Assembly: GCA_902481695.1 (NCBI GenBank)
Contig: CABSXY010000006.1
Coordinates: 1 to 22,188, forward strand
DNA from: an uncultured Haemophilus sp.
Lineage (GTDB): Bacteria > Pseudomonadota > Gammaproteobacteria > Enterobacterales > Pasteurellaceae
DNA: 22,188 nt
Direction: 5' to 3'
In this document: piece by piece, positions 14,930 through 21,878 of the stretch
Numbering within the stretch: position 1 is the first letter of the stretch
Layout: each line of letters starts with the position of its first letter
Made by a program: the position numbers and the translations under genes
The notes under the pieces: generated by a model
What the model saw: the letters and a program-made list of their open reading frames with translations, nothing else
Told to the model about the DNA's origin: nothing
The model's database searches: none

Positions 14930-15595
14930 TTAATTATCTAAACTAATTCGTAGTGCCGCGGCAATAGCAAAAGGCGATAAGGTTATTGCGCCAGCCAAAA
15001 TTGCACCTAAAATAGCAAGCTGTCCACCATAAGGGAGATTTAACGTAGCGGCATCTAAAATTGCTGAAGCAAAAATTAAAACCGGAATGAATAATGGTAC
15101 CACAAGTAAACTCAGCAATACGCCACCTTTACGTAACCCCACCGTTAATGCCACACCAATTGCACCAATGCAGCTTAAAATCGGCGTGCCCACTAAGAGT
15201 GTAAGCACCAGTGCCCACCAAATATTCACTTCCAATGAAAGCAATAAAGCGGCAATCGGAGAAAGTAGAATCAACGGCAAACCCGTTAACAACCAGTGTG
15301 CAACGACTTTTGCAAGTGCCGTTAATGCTAAAGGTTGAGCCGTAAGCATCAATTGTTCTAAAGAACCATCAATAAAGTCATCTCGGAATAAGCGCTCAAA
15401 AGACAGCAACGCAGAAAGCAATGCAGCTACCCAAGCAACGCCAGGTGCGATGCGAGAAAGTAACTTAGGATCCGGCCCAATAACTAATGGAAATAGCGTG
15501 ATGACGATCAAAAAGAACCAAAGCGGATTTAAAATTTCCGCTTGCTTACGGGTCGCAATCTTCAGCTCTCGCTTTATAATCTGTAAAAATATCAT
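14930..15595 (-). CDS. ccmB: Heme exporter membrane subunit CcmB
   Basis: CcmB is the membrane partner of the CcmA ATPase in the complex that loads heme onto CcmE. The 221-residue protein is hydrophobic with six predicted helices and begins MIFLQIIKRELKIATRKQAE, the typical amphipathic N terminus. The FRDDFIDGSLEQLMLT region contacts the ATPase in relatives. It starts six bases after the ccmA stop. Confidence 0.96.
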   Translation of the reverse strand: MIFLQIIKRELKIATRKQAEILNPLWFFLIVITLFPLVIGPDPKLLSRIAPGVAWVAALLSALLSFERLFRDDFIDGSLEQLMLTAQPLALTALAKVVAHWLLTGLPLILLSPIAALLLSLEVNIWWALVLTLLVGTPILSCIGAIGVALTVGLRKGGVLLSLLVVPLFIPVLIFASAILDAATLNLPYGGQLAILGAILAGAITLSPFAIAAALRISLDN

Positions 15596-15601
15596 AAAAA
15601 T

Positions 15602-16243
15602 CTAAGGGTTATATTTATAATCAGCAAGATTGATTTTCTTTAATAGGCTACTTGGTACTTCTTGATGACTCGTTAAAATCACCATTCCACCTTTTTTAGC
15701 ATGATTTTCAAAAAGTGCGGTCAAAACTTCAACCCCTTTTTTATCTATTGCTGTAAAAGGTTCATCCAAAATCCAAAGTGGCGCCTCAGAGATCCATAAT
15801 CTCGCCAAGGCAATGCGCTTTTGCTGCCCCGCGGAAAGTTGAGCTGCAGGCAAATCTTCGCGACCGAGTAAGCCCACTGTTTCCAAGACATCCCATAAAA
15901 TATCGGTGCCTTGCTGGCTTTGACTAATCTGCTGATAAAATTTTAAATTTTCCCATGCCGTTAATTCAGGCTTTACGCCAGAATGGTGGCCGAGATAAAG
16001 TAGCTGATGATGGTATTCTTCACGTTGTTTTGTAATTTCGTCTGAATTCCACCGCACTTTACCTTCTACAGGCTGTGCAAGACCAGCTAAAATCCGCAAT
16101 AAACTTGTTTTACCGATACCATTGTGTCCTTCAATTTGCACGAAATCACCACTTTGAAATTGCAGTGAAAGATCAGTGAACAACACGCGATCGCCACGTT
16201 GGCACGCCAATTGTTCTAATTGAAGTTGATGAGCAGGAAACAT
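15602..16243 (-). CDS. ccmA: Heme exporter ATP-binding subunit CcmA
   Basis: First gene of the ccm operon. The 213-residue ABC ATPase has Walker A GHNGIGKT at 39-46, the signature LSAGQ at 136-140 and Walker B LWILDEP at 156-162. It powers release of heme-loaded CcmE from the CcmABCD complex. A GGCTGAG precedes the ATG at 16243. Two uptake sequences in opposite orientation lie within it. Confidence 0.97.
   Translation of the reverse strand: MFPAHQLQLEQLACQRGDRVLFTDLSLQFQSGDFVQIEGHNGIGKTSLLRILAGLAQPVEGKVRWNSDEITKQREEYHHQLLYLGHHSGVKPELTAWENLKFYQQISQSQQGTDILWDVLETVGLLGREDLPAAQLSAGQQKRIALARLWISEAPLWILDEPFTAIDKKGVEVLTALFENHAKKGGMVILTSHQEVPSSLLKKINLADYKYNP
15713..15721 (+). repeat. DNA uptake signal sequence in ccmA (3' part)
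   Basis: Perfect AAGTGCGGT; coding strand reads Thr-Ala-Leu. Confidence 0.92.
16051..16059 (-). repeat. DNA uptake signal sequence in ccmA (5' part)
   Basis: Perfect ACCGCACTT on the plus strand; coding strand reads Lys-Val-Arg, a frame not used by the other copies here. Confidence 0.92.
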
Positions 16244-16286
16244 AGTCTCAGCCTTAAAAATAAAATCTTATGAAAAATCAGCGGGT

Positions 16287-16314
16287 ATTCTACCACAAGG
16301 GGAAATTTTGACGA
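16287..16314 (-). promoter_or_regulatory. Candidate ccmA operon promoter
   Basis: On the minus strand TCGTCA (16314-16309, four of six -35 bases) and TAGAAT (16292-16287, five of six -10 bases) are 16 bases apart, with a TG just before the -10 (extended type). The expected start is near 16280, giving a leader of about 36 bases. Confidence 0.5.
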
Positions 16315-16365
16315 GATTTTAAGGGCTAAAAGGTATAACTATTTAGAAGTAGATCGGTGTGTTTA

Positions 16366-16379
16366 TTGATTTAAAACAA
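16366..16379. promoter_or_regulatory. FNR-like box in the ccmA-sodA gap
   Basis: TTGATTTAAAACAA matches TTGAT-N4-ATCAA at nine of ten bases. Its centre is about 92 bases before the predicted ccmA start point and well upstream of the sodA promoter. FNR control of ccm is plausible but not shown. Confidence 0.4.
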
Positions 16380-16430
16380 ACTAAATTTTCCTAGCTTTTT
16401 CATCAGATAATCAAATAATTAAAAGATTTA

Positions 16431-16459
16431 CTGATCTAAATCAAATTTTCTGCTACCAT
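16431..16459 (+). promoter_or_regulatory. sodA promoter with FNR-like box over the -35
   Basis: TACCAT at 16454-16459 with TG at 16451-16452 forms an extended -10. The -35 region (16431-16436) lies inside CTGATCTAAATCAA (16431-16444), nine of ten FNR consensus bases. A protein bound there would block the promoter, as expected for anaerobic repression of an oxygen-defence gene. Confidence 0.5.
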
Positions 16460-16467
16460 TTAACTAC

Positions 16468-16491
16468 TTTTTGATGTTGTTTTATCAAAAA
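16468..16491 (+). promoter_or_regulatory. Inverted repeat in the sodA leader
   Basis: TTTTTGAT (16468-16475) and ATCAAAAA (16484-16491) are a perfect 8-bp inverted repeat with an 8-base spacer, located just downstream of the expected transcript start and 35 bases before the sodA ATG. The spacer is too long for FNR or CRP; it may be another operator or a weak RNA hairpin. Confidence 0.45.
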
Positions 16492-16526
16492 CATTACCTT
16501 AACTTCATTTAAAAAAGGAACATATT

Positions 16527-17174
16527 ATGTCTTATACTCTACCTGAATTAGGTTACGCTTATGATGCGTTAGAACCACATTTTGATGCACAAACAATGGA
16601 AATTCACCATACTAAACACCACCAAGCCTATGTAAACAATGCAAACGCGGTGTTAGAAACTTTACCTGCTGAATTTTCTGAAATGTGCTCAGGTCAATTA
16701 ATCAGCCAATTAGACAAAATCCCAGCTGAAAAACGTACTGCATTACGTAACAACGCAGGCGGTCACGCAAACCACAGCTTATTCTGGAAATCATTGAAAA
16801 AAGGCACCTCTTTACAAGGTGATTTAAAAGCCGCTATCGAACGTGATTTCGGTTCTGTAGAAAACTTCAAAGCTGAATTTGAAAAAGCAGCGGCGACTCG
16901 TTTCGGTTCTGGTTGGGCATGGTTAGTGATCAACCAAGGTAAATTATCTGTTGTATCAACAGCAAACCAAGATTCTCCATTAATGGGTAAAGAAATCGCA
17001 GGTTGTGAAGGTTTCCCACTTTTAGGTTTAGACGTTTGGGAACACGCTTACTACTTGAAATTCCAAAACCGTCGTCCAGACTACATCAAAGAATTCTGGA
17101 ACGTAGTAAACTGGGATTTTGTTGCAGAGCGTTTTGCTAAAAAATTAGCAGATTGCGGATGTGCAGCTAAATAA
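16527..17174 (+). CDS. sodA: Manganese superoxide dismutase SodA
   Basis: SodA converts superoxide to oxygen and hydrogen peroxide in the cytosol. The 215-residue protein shows the metal ligands H27 (EIHHTKHH), H83 (GGHANHSLF), D169 and H173 (GLDVWEHAYYL). Q148 in ANQDSPL and the closely E. coli SodA-like sequence point to the Mn type. AAGGA precedes the ATG. The C terminus ends ADCGCAAK, with two cysteines that E. coli SodA lacks. It is transcribed divergently from ccmA and convergently with the 17229 gene, with which it shares a terminator. Confidence 0.97.
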   Translation: MSYTLPELGYAYDALEPHFDAQTMEIHHTKHHQAYVNNANAVLETLPAEFSEMCSGQLISQLDKIPAEKRTALRNNAGGHANHSLFWKSLKKGTSLQGDLKAAIERDFGSVENFKAEFEKAAATRFGSGWAWLVINQGKLSVVSTANQDSPLMGKEIAGCEGFPLLGLDVWEHAYYLKFQNRRPDYIKEFWNVVNWDFVAERFAKKLADCGCAAK

Positions 17175-17192
17175 TAGCTTCTCAAAATATAT

Positions 17193-17222
17193 AAAAAATC
17201 GCCTATTTTTAGGCGATTTTTT
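17193..17222 (+). terminator. Bidirectional terminator between sodA and the methyltransferase-like gene
   Basis: Bases 17193-17204 pair perfectly with 17211-17222 (12 bp, 6-base loop). A-runs and T-runs on both sides let it work in both directions, fitting the convergent genes. Confidence 0.92.
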
Positions 17223-17228
17223 TATTGG

Positions 17229-17672
17229 TTAAATCCAACGTCTGACTTTTTTCTTATAAGCCAAATAAGACTCACCAAACTTCTTCTCTAGCCAGTATTC
17301 TTCAGGTTTTATTTGCCATTGTGTGATGAGATAAATAAACAGAAAAATACCTAGAAAACTGACCGCACTTTGCAAATAAACTGCCCATGCCACTAACAAG
17401 CCCGCTAAACTTAAATACATTGGATTTCGGCTAAAACGATAAATACCATTTACCACAAACACATTACTTTTTTCTAAGTGAATAGGATTGATATTCGCTT
17501 TACTTTTATAGAATTGCCAAAGGCTAAAAAAAGCGATGGCAGAAGAAACCGATATAATCAAATAAACTGCTAATACATTGATTTCGAGCAGATAAGGATT
17601 AGGCAAATATACCATGATAAGTGCACAGCCAATAAAAATGACGGGTGGCGGCACAATAGGTTTCTGAATCAT
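17229..17672 (-). CDS. Membrane methyltransferase-like protein (isoprenylcysteine carboxyl methyltransferase / PEMT family)
   Basis: The 147-residue protein has about four membrane helices and the family's cofactor-site pattern: NGIYRFSRNPMYLS around residues 76-89 and EEYWLEKKFGESYLAY near the C terminus, where the paired acidic residues and E-x-x-F-G are conserved. Bacterial members are usually annotated only by family; the substrate is unknown. I start it at the ATG at 17672 (MIQKPIVPPPV), which matches the usual N terminus. The longer frame opens with a TTG inside the yfgM terminator. A promoter is not obvious. An uptake sequence lies inside. Confidence 0.88.
   Translation of the reverse strand: MIQKPIVPPPVIFIGCALIMVYLPNPYLLEINVLAVYLIISVSSAIAFFSLWQFYKSKANINPIHLEKSNVFVVNGIYRFSRNPMYLSLAGLLVAWAVYLQSAVSFLGIFLFIYLITQWQIKPEEYWLEKKFGESYLAYKKKVRRWI
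17362..17370 (-). repeat. DNA uptake signal sequence in the methyltransferase-like gene
   Basis: Perfect ACCGCACTT on the plus strand; coding strand reads Ser-Ala-Val. Confidence 0.92.
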
Positions 17673-17688
17673 AAGATCAAAAATCCAA

Positions 17689-17713
17689 TAAAAAAGCCCG
17701 AGCAATTCGGGCT
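17689..17713 (-). terminator. Rho-independent terminator of the rodZ-ispG-hisS-yfgM operon
   Basis: AGCCCGA (17695-17701) pairs with TCGGGCT (17707-17713). On the minus strand the stem is followed by six T's, 11 bases after the yfgM stop. Confidence 0.93.
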
Positions 17714-17723
17714 AATTAAAACA

Positions 17724-18338
17724 TTACAGATTATTTAATTTCATCTGCGCCATTTGTTTTTCTAACGGGTTACCGCTTTTTTGTGCATTCTCAAAGCTTG
17801 CTTTAGCACCATTCACATCGCCTTTTGCGACTTGAATATCGCCCGCTAAAAGATCTTTACGTGCACTAAAGCCTTGGCTTTTCACTTGATTTAGACTTGC
17901 TAATGCTGCATCAAATTGACCTTGTTGGAATTGCACAGCAGACAAACGAAGCGCTGCTAGAGACGTTAAGATATCATCTTGTGATTGAGCAATTGCTTGT
18001 TTCAAGCTATTTTCAGCAGAGGCGTAATCTTGTTTTGCAACAAAACCTTTTGCTTCATCTAATAAGCTAAATACCGCATAGCTGGTTTTATCATGCGCTT
18101 TCACAAATTCAGCCACTTTAGCTTGTTGTGCCGCGGCATCTTTGTTTGTGGTATAAACTAACGCATCATATTCAGCAGACGCTTGCATGATTTGATTGGC
18201 TTGATAAGACTGCCAATAACGCCAGCCCAACATCCCGCCCACACCAAGAATAAAAGCGGCAATAATGGTTTTGCCATTGTCTTTCCACCATTCTTTTAAC
18301 TGGTTCAGTTCTTGTTCTTCTTCAATGGTATATGCCAT
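17724..18338 (-). CDS. yfgM: YfgM family TPR protein (ancillary SecYEG translocon subunit)
   Basis: YfgM is a single-span inner-membrane protein with a periplasmic TPR domain that associates with SecYEG and the chaperone PpiD in E. coli. The 204-residue protein begins MAYTIEEEQELNQLKEWWKD, has one membrane helix (about 24-40), then alanine/glutamine-rich TPR helices. It follows hisS by 18 bases, the same order as in E. coli, where bamB comes next; here a terminator ends the unit and bamB is absent. Confidence 0.94.
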   Translation of the reverse strand: MAYTIEEEQELNQLKEWWKDNGKTIIAAFILGVGGMLGWRYWQSYQANQIMQASAEYDALVYTTNKDAAAQQAKVAEFVKAHDKTSYAVFSLLDEAKGFVAKQDYASAENSLKQAIAQSQDDILTSLAALRLSAVQFQQGQFDAALASLNQVKSQGFSARKDLLAGDIQVAKGDVNGAKASFENAQKSGNPLEKQMAQMKLNNL

Positions 18339-18356
18339 TTTCCTATCCTTCTAAAA

Positions 18357-19628
18357 TTAAAATTGGGCTTTTACGTGTTCAATTAAATTGGACACATCAA
18401 TGGTTTGTTGCTCTGCTGCGCCAAGTAAGTGTTTTACCACAACTTGATTATTTTGCACTTCACTTTCACCAAGCACAAGAGCCAGAGTCGCACCAGACTT
18501 ATCTGCGCGTTTAAATTGTTTTTTAAAGTTACCGCCGCTGCAATGCAACATTGTGCTTAAGTGCGGTAATTCTGAGCGAAGTTTTTCAGCGAGCTGGAAT
18601 GCGGCTAACGTTGTACCTTCACCTTGATAAACAACGTAAATATCTACCGCACTTTTTACCGGAATCGATTTATTCACTTCTTGAACGAGTAGCACTAAAC
18701 GCTCTAAGCCCATTGCAAAACCGACACCACTGGTTGCGTGACCACCAAGTTGTTCAACTAAGCCGTCATAGCGTCCACCACCACATACAGTACCTTGTGC
18801 ACCTAATGCTGATGTCACCCATTCAAATACAGTTTTATTATAATAGTCTAAACCACGTACCAATTTTGGATTAATTTCATATTGAATGCCCACCGCATCT
18901 AATAGACCGCATAACTGCGCAAAATGCTCGCGACTTTCATCATCTAAATAATCCAATAATTTTGGCGCGCCATCCAATACATCTTGTAATGCTTGATTTT
19001 TAGTATCCAAAATACGTAATGGATTTTTTACAAGACGTTCTTTCTCTTCTTCGCTCATTAAATCTTGGTGATTTTCTAAGAAAGCCACTAATGCAGAACG
19101 ATAGTTTGCACGTGCTTCTAATGAACCAATCGAATTTAATTGAAGTGAAACATGTTGATCAATACCTAATGCTTTCCACAAACGAGCCGTTAAAATAATT
19201 AGCTCCGCATCAATTTCAGGGGTTGCGATACCAAATACTTCTACACCTGCTTGATGGAATTGACGATAACGACCTTTTTGTGGGCGCTCATGGCGGAACA
19301 TTGGTCCCATATACCATAAACGTTGTTCATTGTTGTAAATCCAACCGTGTTCAATCGCAGCACGCACACATCCTGCCGTACCTTCTGGACGAAGTGTTAA
19401 TTGTTCATCATTATCCCAGAATGTGTACATTTCTTTTGAGACAACATCTGTGACTTCACCGATTGCACGAGCAAATAATGGCGTACTTTCCACGATTGGC
19501 ATACGCACTTCTGAATAGCCGTAGCTGCTTAAAATTTGGCGAACCTGCCCTTCAATCCATTGCCAAAGTGGAGATTCAGTTGGGGAACAGTCATTCATCC
19601 CACGAATTGCTTGAATATTTTTTGCCAC
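18357..19628 (-). CDS. hisS: Histidyl-tRNA synthetase
   Basis: A class II enzyme that charges tRNA-His. The 423 residues match the E. coli length. Motif 2 is FRHERPQKGRYRQFHQ at 111-126, the histidine-specific loop is LVRGLDYYNKTVFE around 257-270, and motif 3 is GVGFAMGLERLVLL in the next part. A C-terminal anticodon-binding domain follows (about 325-423). It lies 9 bases after ispG in the same transcript. Two uptake sequences are embedded near the 3' end. Confidence 0.98.
   Translation of the reverse strand: MAKNIQAIRGMNDCSPTESPLWQWIEGQVRQILSSYGYSEVRMPIVESTPLFARAIGEVTDVVSKEMYTFWDNDEQLTLRPEGTAGCVRAAIEHGWIYNNEQRLWYMGPMFRHERPQKGRYRQFHQAGVEVFGIATPEIDAELIILTARLWKALGIDQHVSLQLNSIGSLEARANYRSALVAFLENHQDLMSEEEKERLVKNPLRILDTKNQALQDVLDGAPKLLDYLDDESREHFAQLCGLLDAVGIQYEINPKLVRGLDYYNKTVFEWVTSALGAQGTVCGGGRYDGLVEQLGGHATSGVGFAMGLERLVLLVQEVNKSIPVKSAVDIYVVYQGEGTTLAAFQLAEKLRSELPHLSTMLHCSGGNFKKQFKRADKSGATLALVLGESEVQNNQVVVKHLLGAAEQQTIDVSNLIEHVKAQF
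18559..18567 (+). repeat. DNA uptake signal sequence in hisS (distal)
   Basis: Perfect AAGTGCGGT; coding strand reads across Leu-Pro-His-Leu, an unusual frame for the motif. Confidence 0.92.
18646..18654 (-). repeat. DNA uptake signal sequence in hisS (proximal)
   Basis: Perfect ACCGCACTT, only 78 bases from and opposite in orientation to the copy at 18559; coding strand reads Ser-Ala-Val. Confidence 0.92.
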
Positions 19629-19637
19629 GAGTTTTCC

Positions 19638-20744
19638 TTAAATAATTCGATTTTTTGGATCTTGTTGTGCAACTTTGGCACGAATTTTTGCTTCTAATTG
19701 GTCAATAATCGCGTCGTTGTCAAAACGTTCTTTTTGACGCTCACCATCTAAATAATAGCCACTTTTCTTATTACCACCGGTCACGCCAAGGTCAGAAACT
19801 AATGCTTCACCTGGACCATTTACCACACAACCAATAATAGACACATCCATTGGGGTGATAATATCTTCTAAACGTTGTTCCAGTGCATTCACCGTGCCGA
19901 TCACATCAAACTCTTGACGAGAGCAAGTTGGGCAAGCAATAAAGTTAATCCCGCGAGAACGAATACGTAACGATTTTAAAATATCAAAACCAACTTTGAT
20001 TTCTTCTACAGGATCGGCGGCTAAAGAGACACGCAAGGTATCACCAATGCCTTCTGCTAACAACATCCCTAAACCAATTGCTGACTTCACAGAGCCCGCA
20101 CGTGCGCCACCTGCTTCCGTAATACCTAAATGCAACGGCTGTTTAATGGCTTTTGCCAGTAAACGGTAAGATTCCACCGCAAGGAAAACATCGGATGCTT
20201 TTACGCTCACTTTAAATTGATCAAAGTTTAAACGATCCAAGATCTCAACATGACGTAACGCTGATTCTAATAAGGCTTCTGGTGTTGGTTCACCAAATTT
20301 CTCTTGAATATCTTTTTCTAATGAGCCAGCATTGACACCGATACGGATAGGGATATTTTTATCACGTGCGCAATCCACCACTGCACGAATACGATCTTCA
20401 CGACCGATATTGCCTGGATTAATACGTAAGCAATCCACCCCATATTCAGCCACTTTTAACGCAATGCGATAGTCAAAATGAATATCCGCCACTAATGGTA
20501 CATTCACTTGCTGTTTAATGATTTTAAAGGCTTCGGCGGCATCCATAGTTGGTACAGAAACACGCACGATATCTGCGCCCACACGTTCCAACGATTTAAT
20601 CTGTGCAACGGTCGCTTCAACATCAGTTGTGCGAGTATTTGTCATGGATTGTACGGCAATCGGTGCGTCACCACCGATTGGTACATTGCCCACATAAATT
20701 TTTGTCGATTCACGACGTTTGATAGTAGGTTTTACTGCTGACAT
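19638..20744 (-). CDS. ispG: 4-hydroxy-3-methylbut-2-enyl diphosphate synthase (flavodoxin) IspG (GcpE)
   Basis: IspG is the penultimate enzyme of the MEP isoprenoid pathway, turning MEcPP into HMBPP with a [4Fe-4S] cluster. The 368 residues consist of a TIM-barrel domain (about 1-265) and a C-terminal iron-sulfur domain. The cluster ligands C271, C274 (CPTC) and C306 (GCVVNGPGEA) and the catalytic E313 are all present. It lies 18 bases after rodZ and 9 before hisS, the conserved Gammaproteobacterial order. Confidence 0.98.
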   Translation of the reverse strand: MSAVKPTIKRRESTKIYVGNVPIGGDAPIAVQSMTNTRTTDVEATVAQIKSLERVGADIVRVSVPTMDAAEAFKIIKQQVNVPLVADIHFDYRIALKVAEYGVDCLRINPGNIGREDRIRAVVDCARDKNIPIRIGVNAGSLEKDIQEKFGEPTPEALLESALRHVEILDRLNFDQFKVSVKASDVFLAVESYRLLAKAIKQPLHLGITEAGGARAGSVKSAIGLGMLLAEGIGDTLRVSLAADPVEEIKVGFDILKSLRIRSRGINFIACPTCSRQEFDVIGTVNALEQRLEDIITPMDVSIIGCVVNGPGEALVSDLGVTGGNKKSGYYLDGERQKERFDNDAIIDQLEAKIRAKVAQQDPKNRII

Positions 20745-20762
20745 TCTTTCGTAAATTATTCG

Positions 20763-21803
20763 TTAAGGTTTTGGTAATTTAAATTTAGCCACACGGCCAT
20801 CAACGGTAAGCGGATACGCTTCGCCTTTATAAGTAATGCGAACGTTACCCGGCGCACCGATAATCAATGCATAGTCATTACCATTAAAAGTTAAGACTTC
20901 GCCTTGTTTATATTCTTTTTGCGCTAATACTTTACGGTTTTGGTCTTTCACACTAATCCAGCTTGAATTCTTTGTGATCTCAATAACGAGATCGCCTTTC
21001 GCTGTGGTTGGAGCTTCAGAAATAGCGGGGTTTTCAACTGCACTTTGTGTATCTGGCACAGTTTGCTCTGTTGTTGATTCTGTGTTAGGTAACGTTTGTT
21101 CCACAACCGGTGCTTGAGCTTGTTCAACAGTAGGTGCTGAAGTTGCTGCGGTTGAAACTTCTGCGTTTACTGTTTGAGCTTGATTTTCTTGAGTAGTTGA
21201 AACAGCGGGTTCAGCAGCGGCATTATTTGTTGTTTCCGCTACTGGCGTAGTTGGCGTAGTTCCATTGTTTGACACCGCAGGCTGGCTATTTACTGTTACT
21301 GGAATTTTATTCGAATGAGTAACTGGCACCTCTGCTGTTTTTTCTTTTTCAACGTAGGTTTGGACTAAATTATCACGTTCTTCGTTTGATTTTTGATAAT
21401 TTTGCCACCACCATAAGCCAGTCATTCCAACAGCAGCGAGTAAAATAATAGTTGTAAGTGTGCCTACCCAACGGCTGTGGGATGAATATTGGTTTACTGA
21501 ACGAGTCGCACGTGTATTTTTACTTAAATCATTTTTATGTGCTTCACCAAAAGTTAAATGAGCCCATTCAGCATCAGGAATACGTAAAAATTTCGCATAG
21601 CTGCGAACGTAACCTCTCAAAAAGGTTGAAGGTACATTTTTTTGGACAAATTCATTATTTTCTAATTTTGCCAAAATGCTTGGACGTAAAGAAATGGCCT
21701 TTGCCACATCTTCTAGAGAAAGGTTTAGTGCTTCGCGTGTTTGGCGAAGTTTATCCCCAAAGGAGATTTCAGTTGTTTCGGTTTGTTCGACGATTGTATT
21801 CAT
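20763..21803 (-). CDS. rodZ: Cytoskeleton protein RodZ
   Basis: RodZ is a bitopic membrane protein that ties MreB filaments to the wall-elongation machinery. The 346 residues contain an N-terminal Xre-type helix-turn-helix domain (about 15-85, GDKLRQTREALNLSLEDVA), one membrane helix (about 113-132), a long low-complexity Thr/Val/Ala/Gln/Glu-rich periplasmic linker (about 165-275), and a C-terminal beta domain starting GDLVIEITKNSSWISVKD. I use the ATG at 21803 (MNTIVEQTE). The frame stays open 24 codons further to an ATG at 21875, but that reads through the promoter and gives a hydrophobic stretch unlike the family. The ribosome site is weak. Confidence 0.95.
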   Translation of the reverse strand: MNTIVEQTETTEISFGDKLRQTREALNLSLEDVAKAISLRPSILAKLENNEFVQKNVPSTFLRGYVRSYAKFLRIPDAEWAHLTFGEAHKNDLSKNTRATRSVNQYSSHSRWVGTLTTIILLAAVGMTGLWWWQNYQKSNEERDNLVQTYVEKEKTAEVPVTHSNKIPVTVNSQPAVSNNGTTPTTPVAETTNNAAAEPAVSTTQENQAQTVNAEVSTAATSAPTVEQAQAPVVEQTLPNTESTTEQTVPDTQSAVENPAISEAPTTAKGDLVIEITKNSSWISVKDQNRKVLAQKEYKQGEVLTFNGNDYALIIGAPGNVRITYKGEAYPLTVDGRVAKFKLPKP

Positions 21804-21846
21804 AGGTATAAAAATAGAGAAATAGAAATAAAAAACTAAATACCAA

Positions 21847-21875
21847 ATTTTAAAGTCGAAAGGGGCTTTTGGCAA
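21847..21875 (-). promoter_or_regulatory. Sigma-70-type promoter of the rodZ-ispG-hisS-yfgM operon
   Basis: On the minus strand TTGCCA (21875-21870) and TAAAAT (21852-21847) each match five of six consensus bases and are exactly 17 bases apart, immediately after the pilF stop codon. Transcription should start near 21840, giving a leader of about 37 bases. Confidence 0.72.
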
Positions 21876-21878
21876 TGA

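Noticed and set aside
16381..16420. Fur box near GATAATCAAATAATTA upstream of sodA
   Set aside because: Only a partial match to the GATAAT repeats; in such AT-rich DNA this is not distinguishable from chance.
17673..17705. Longer start (TTG at 17705) for the methyltransferase-like protein
   Set aside because: It begins inside the yfgM terminator hairpin and T run; the ATG at 17672 gives the family-like N terminus MIQKP.
20990..21320. Low-complexity segment in rodZ as an unstable repeat region
   Set aside because: The Thr/Val/Ala/Gln-rich linker is degenerate at DNA level, without tandem units, and is typical of RodZ.
21804..21875. 24-codon N-terminal extension of RodZ
   Set aside because: It covers the -35 and -10 of the likely promoter and encodes an aromatic hydrophobic stretch before a cytoplasmic helix-turn-helix domain, which makes no topological sense.
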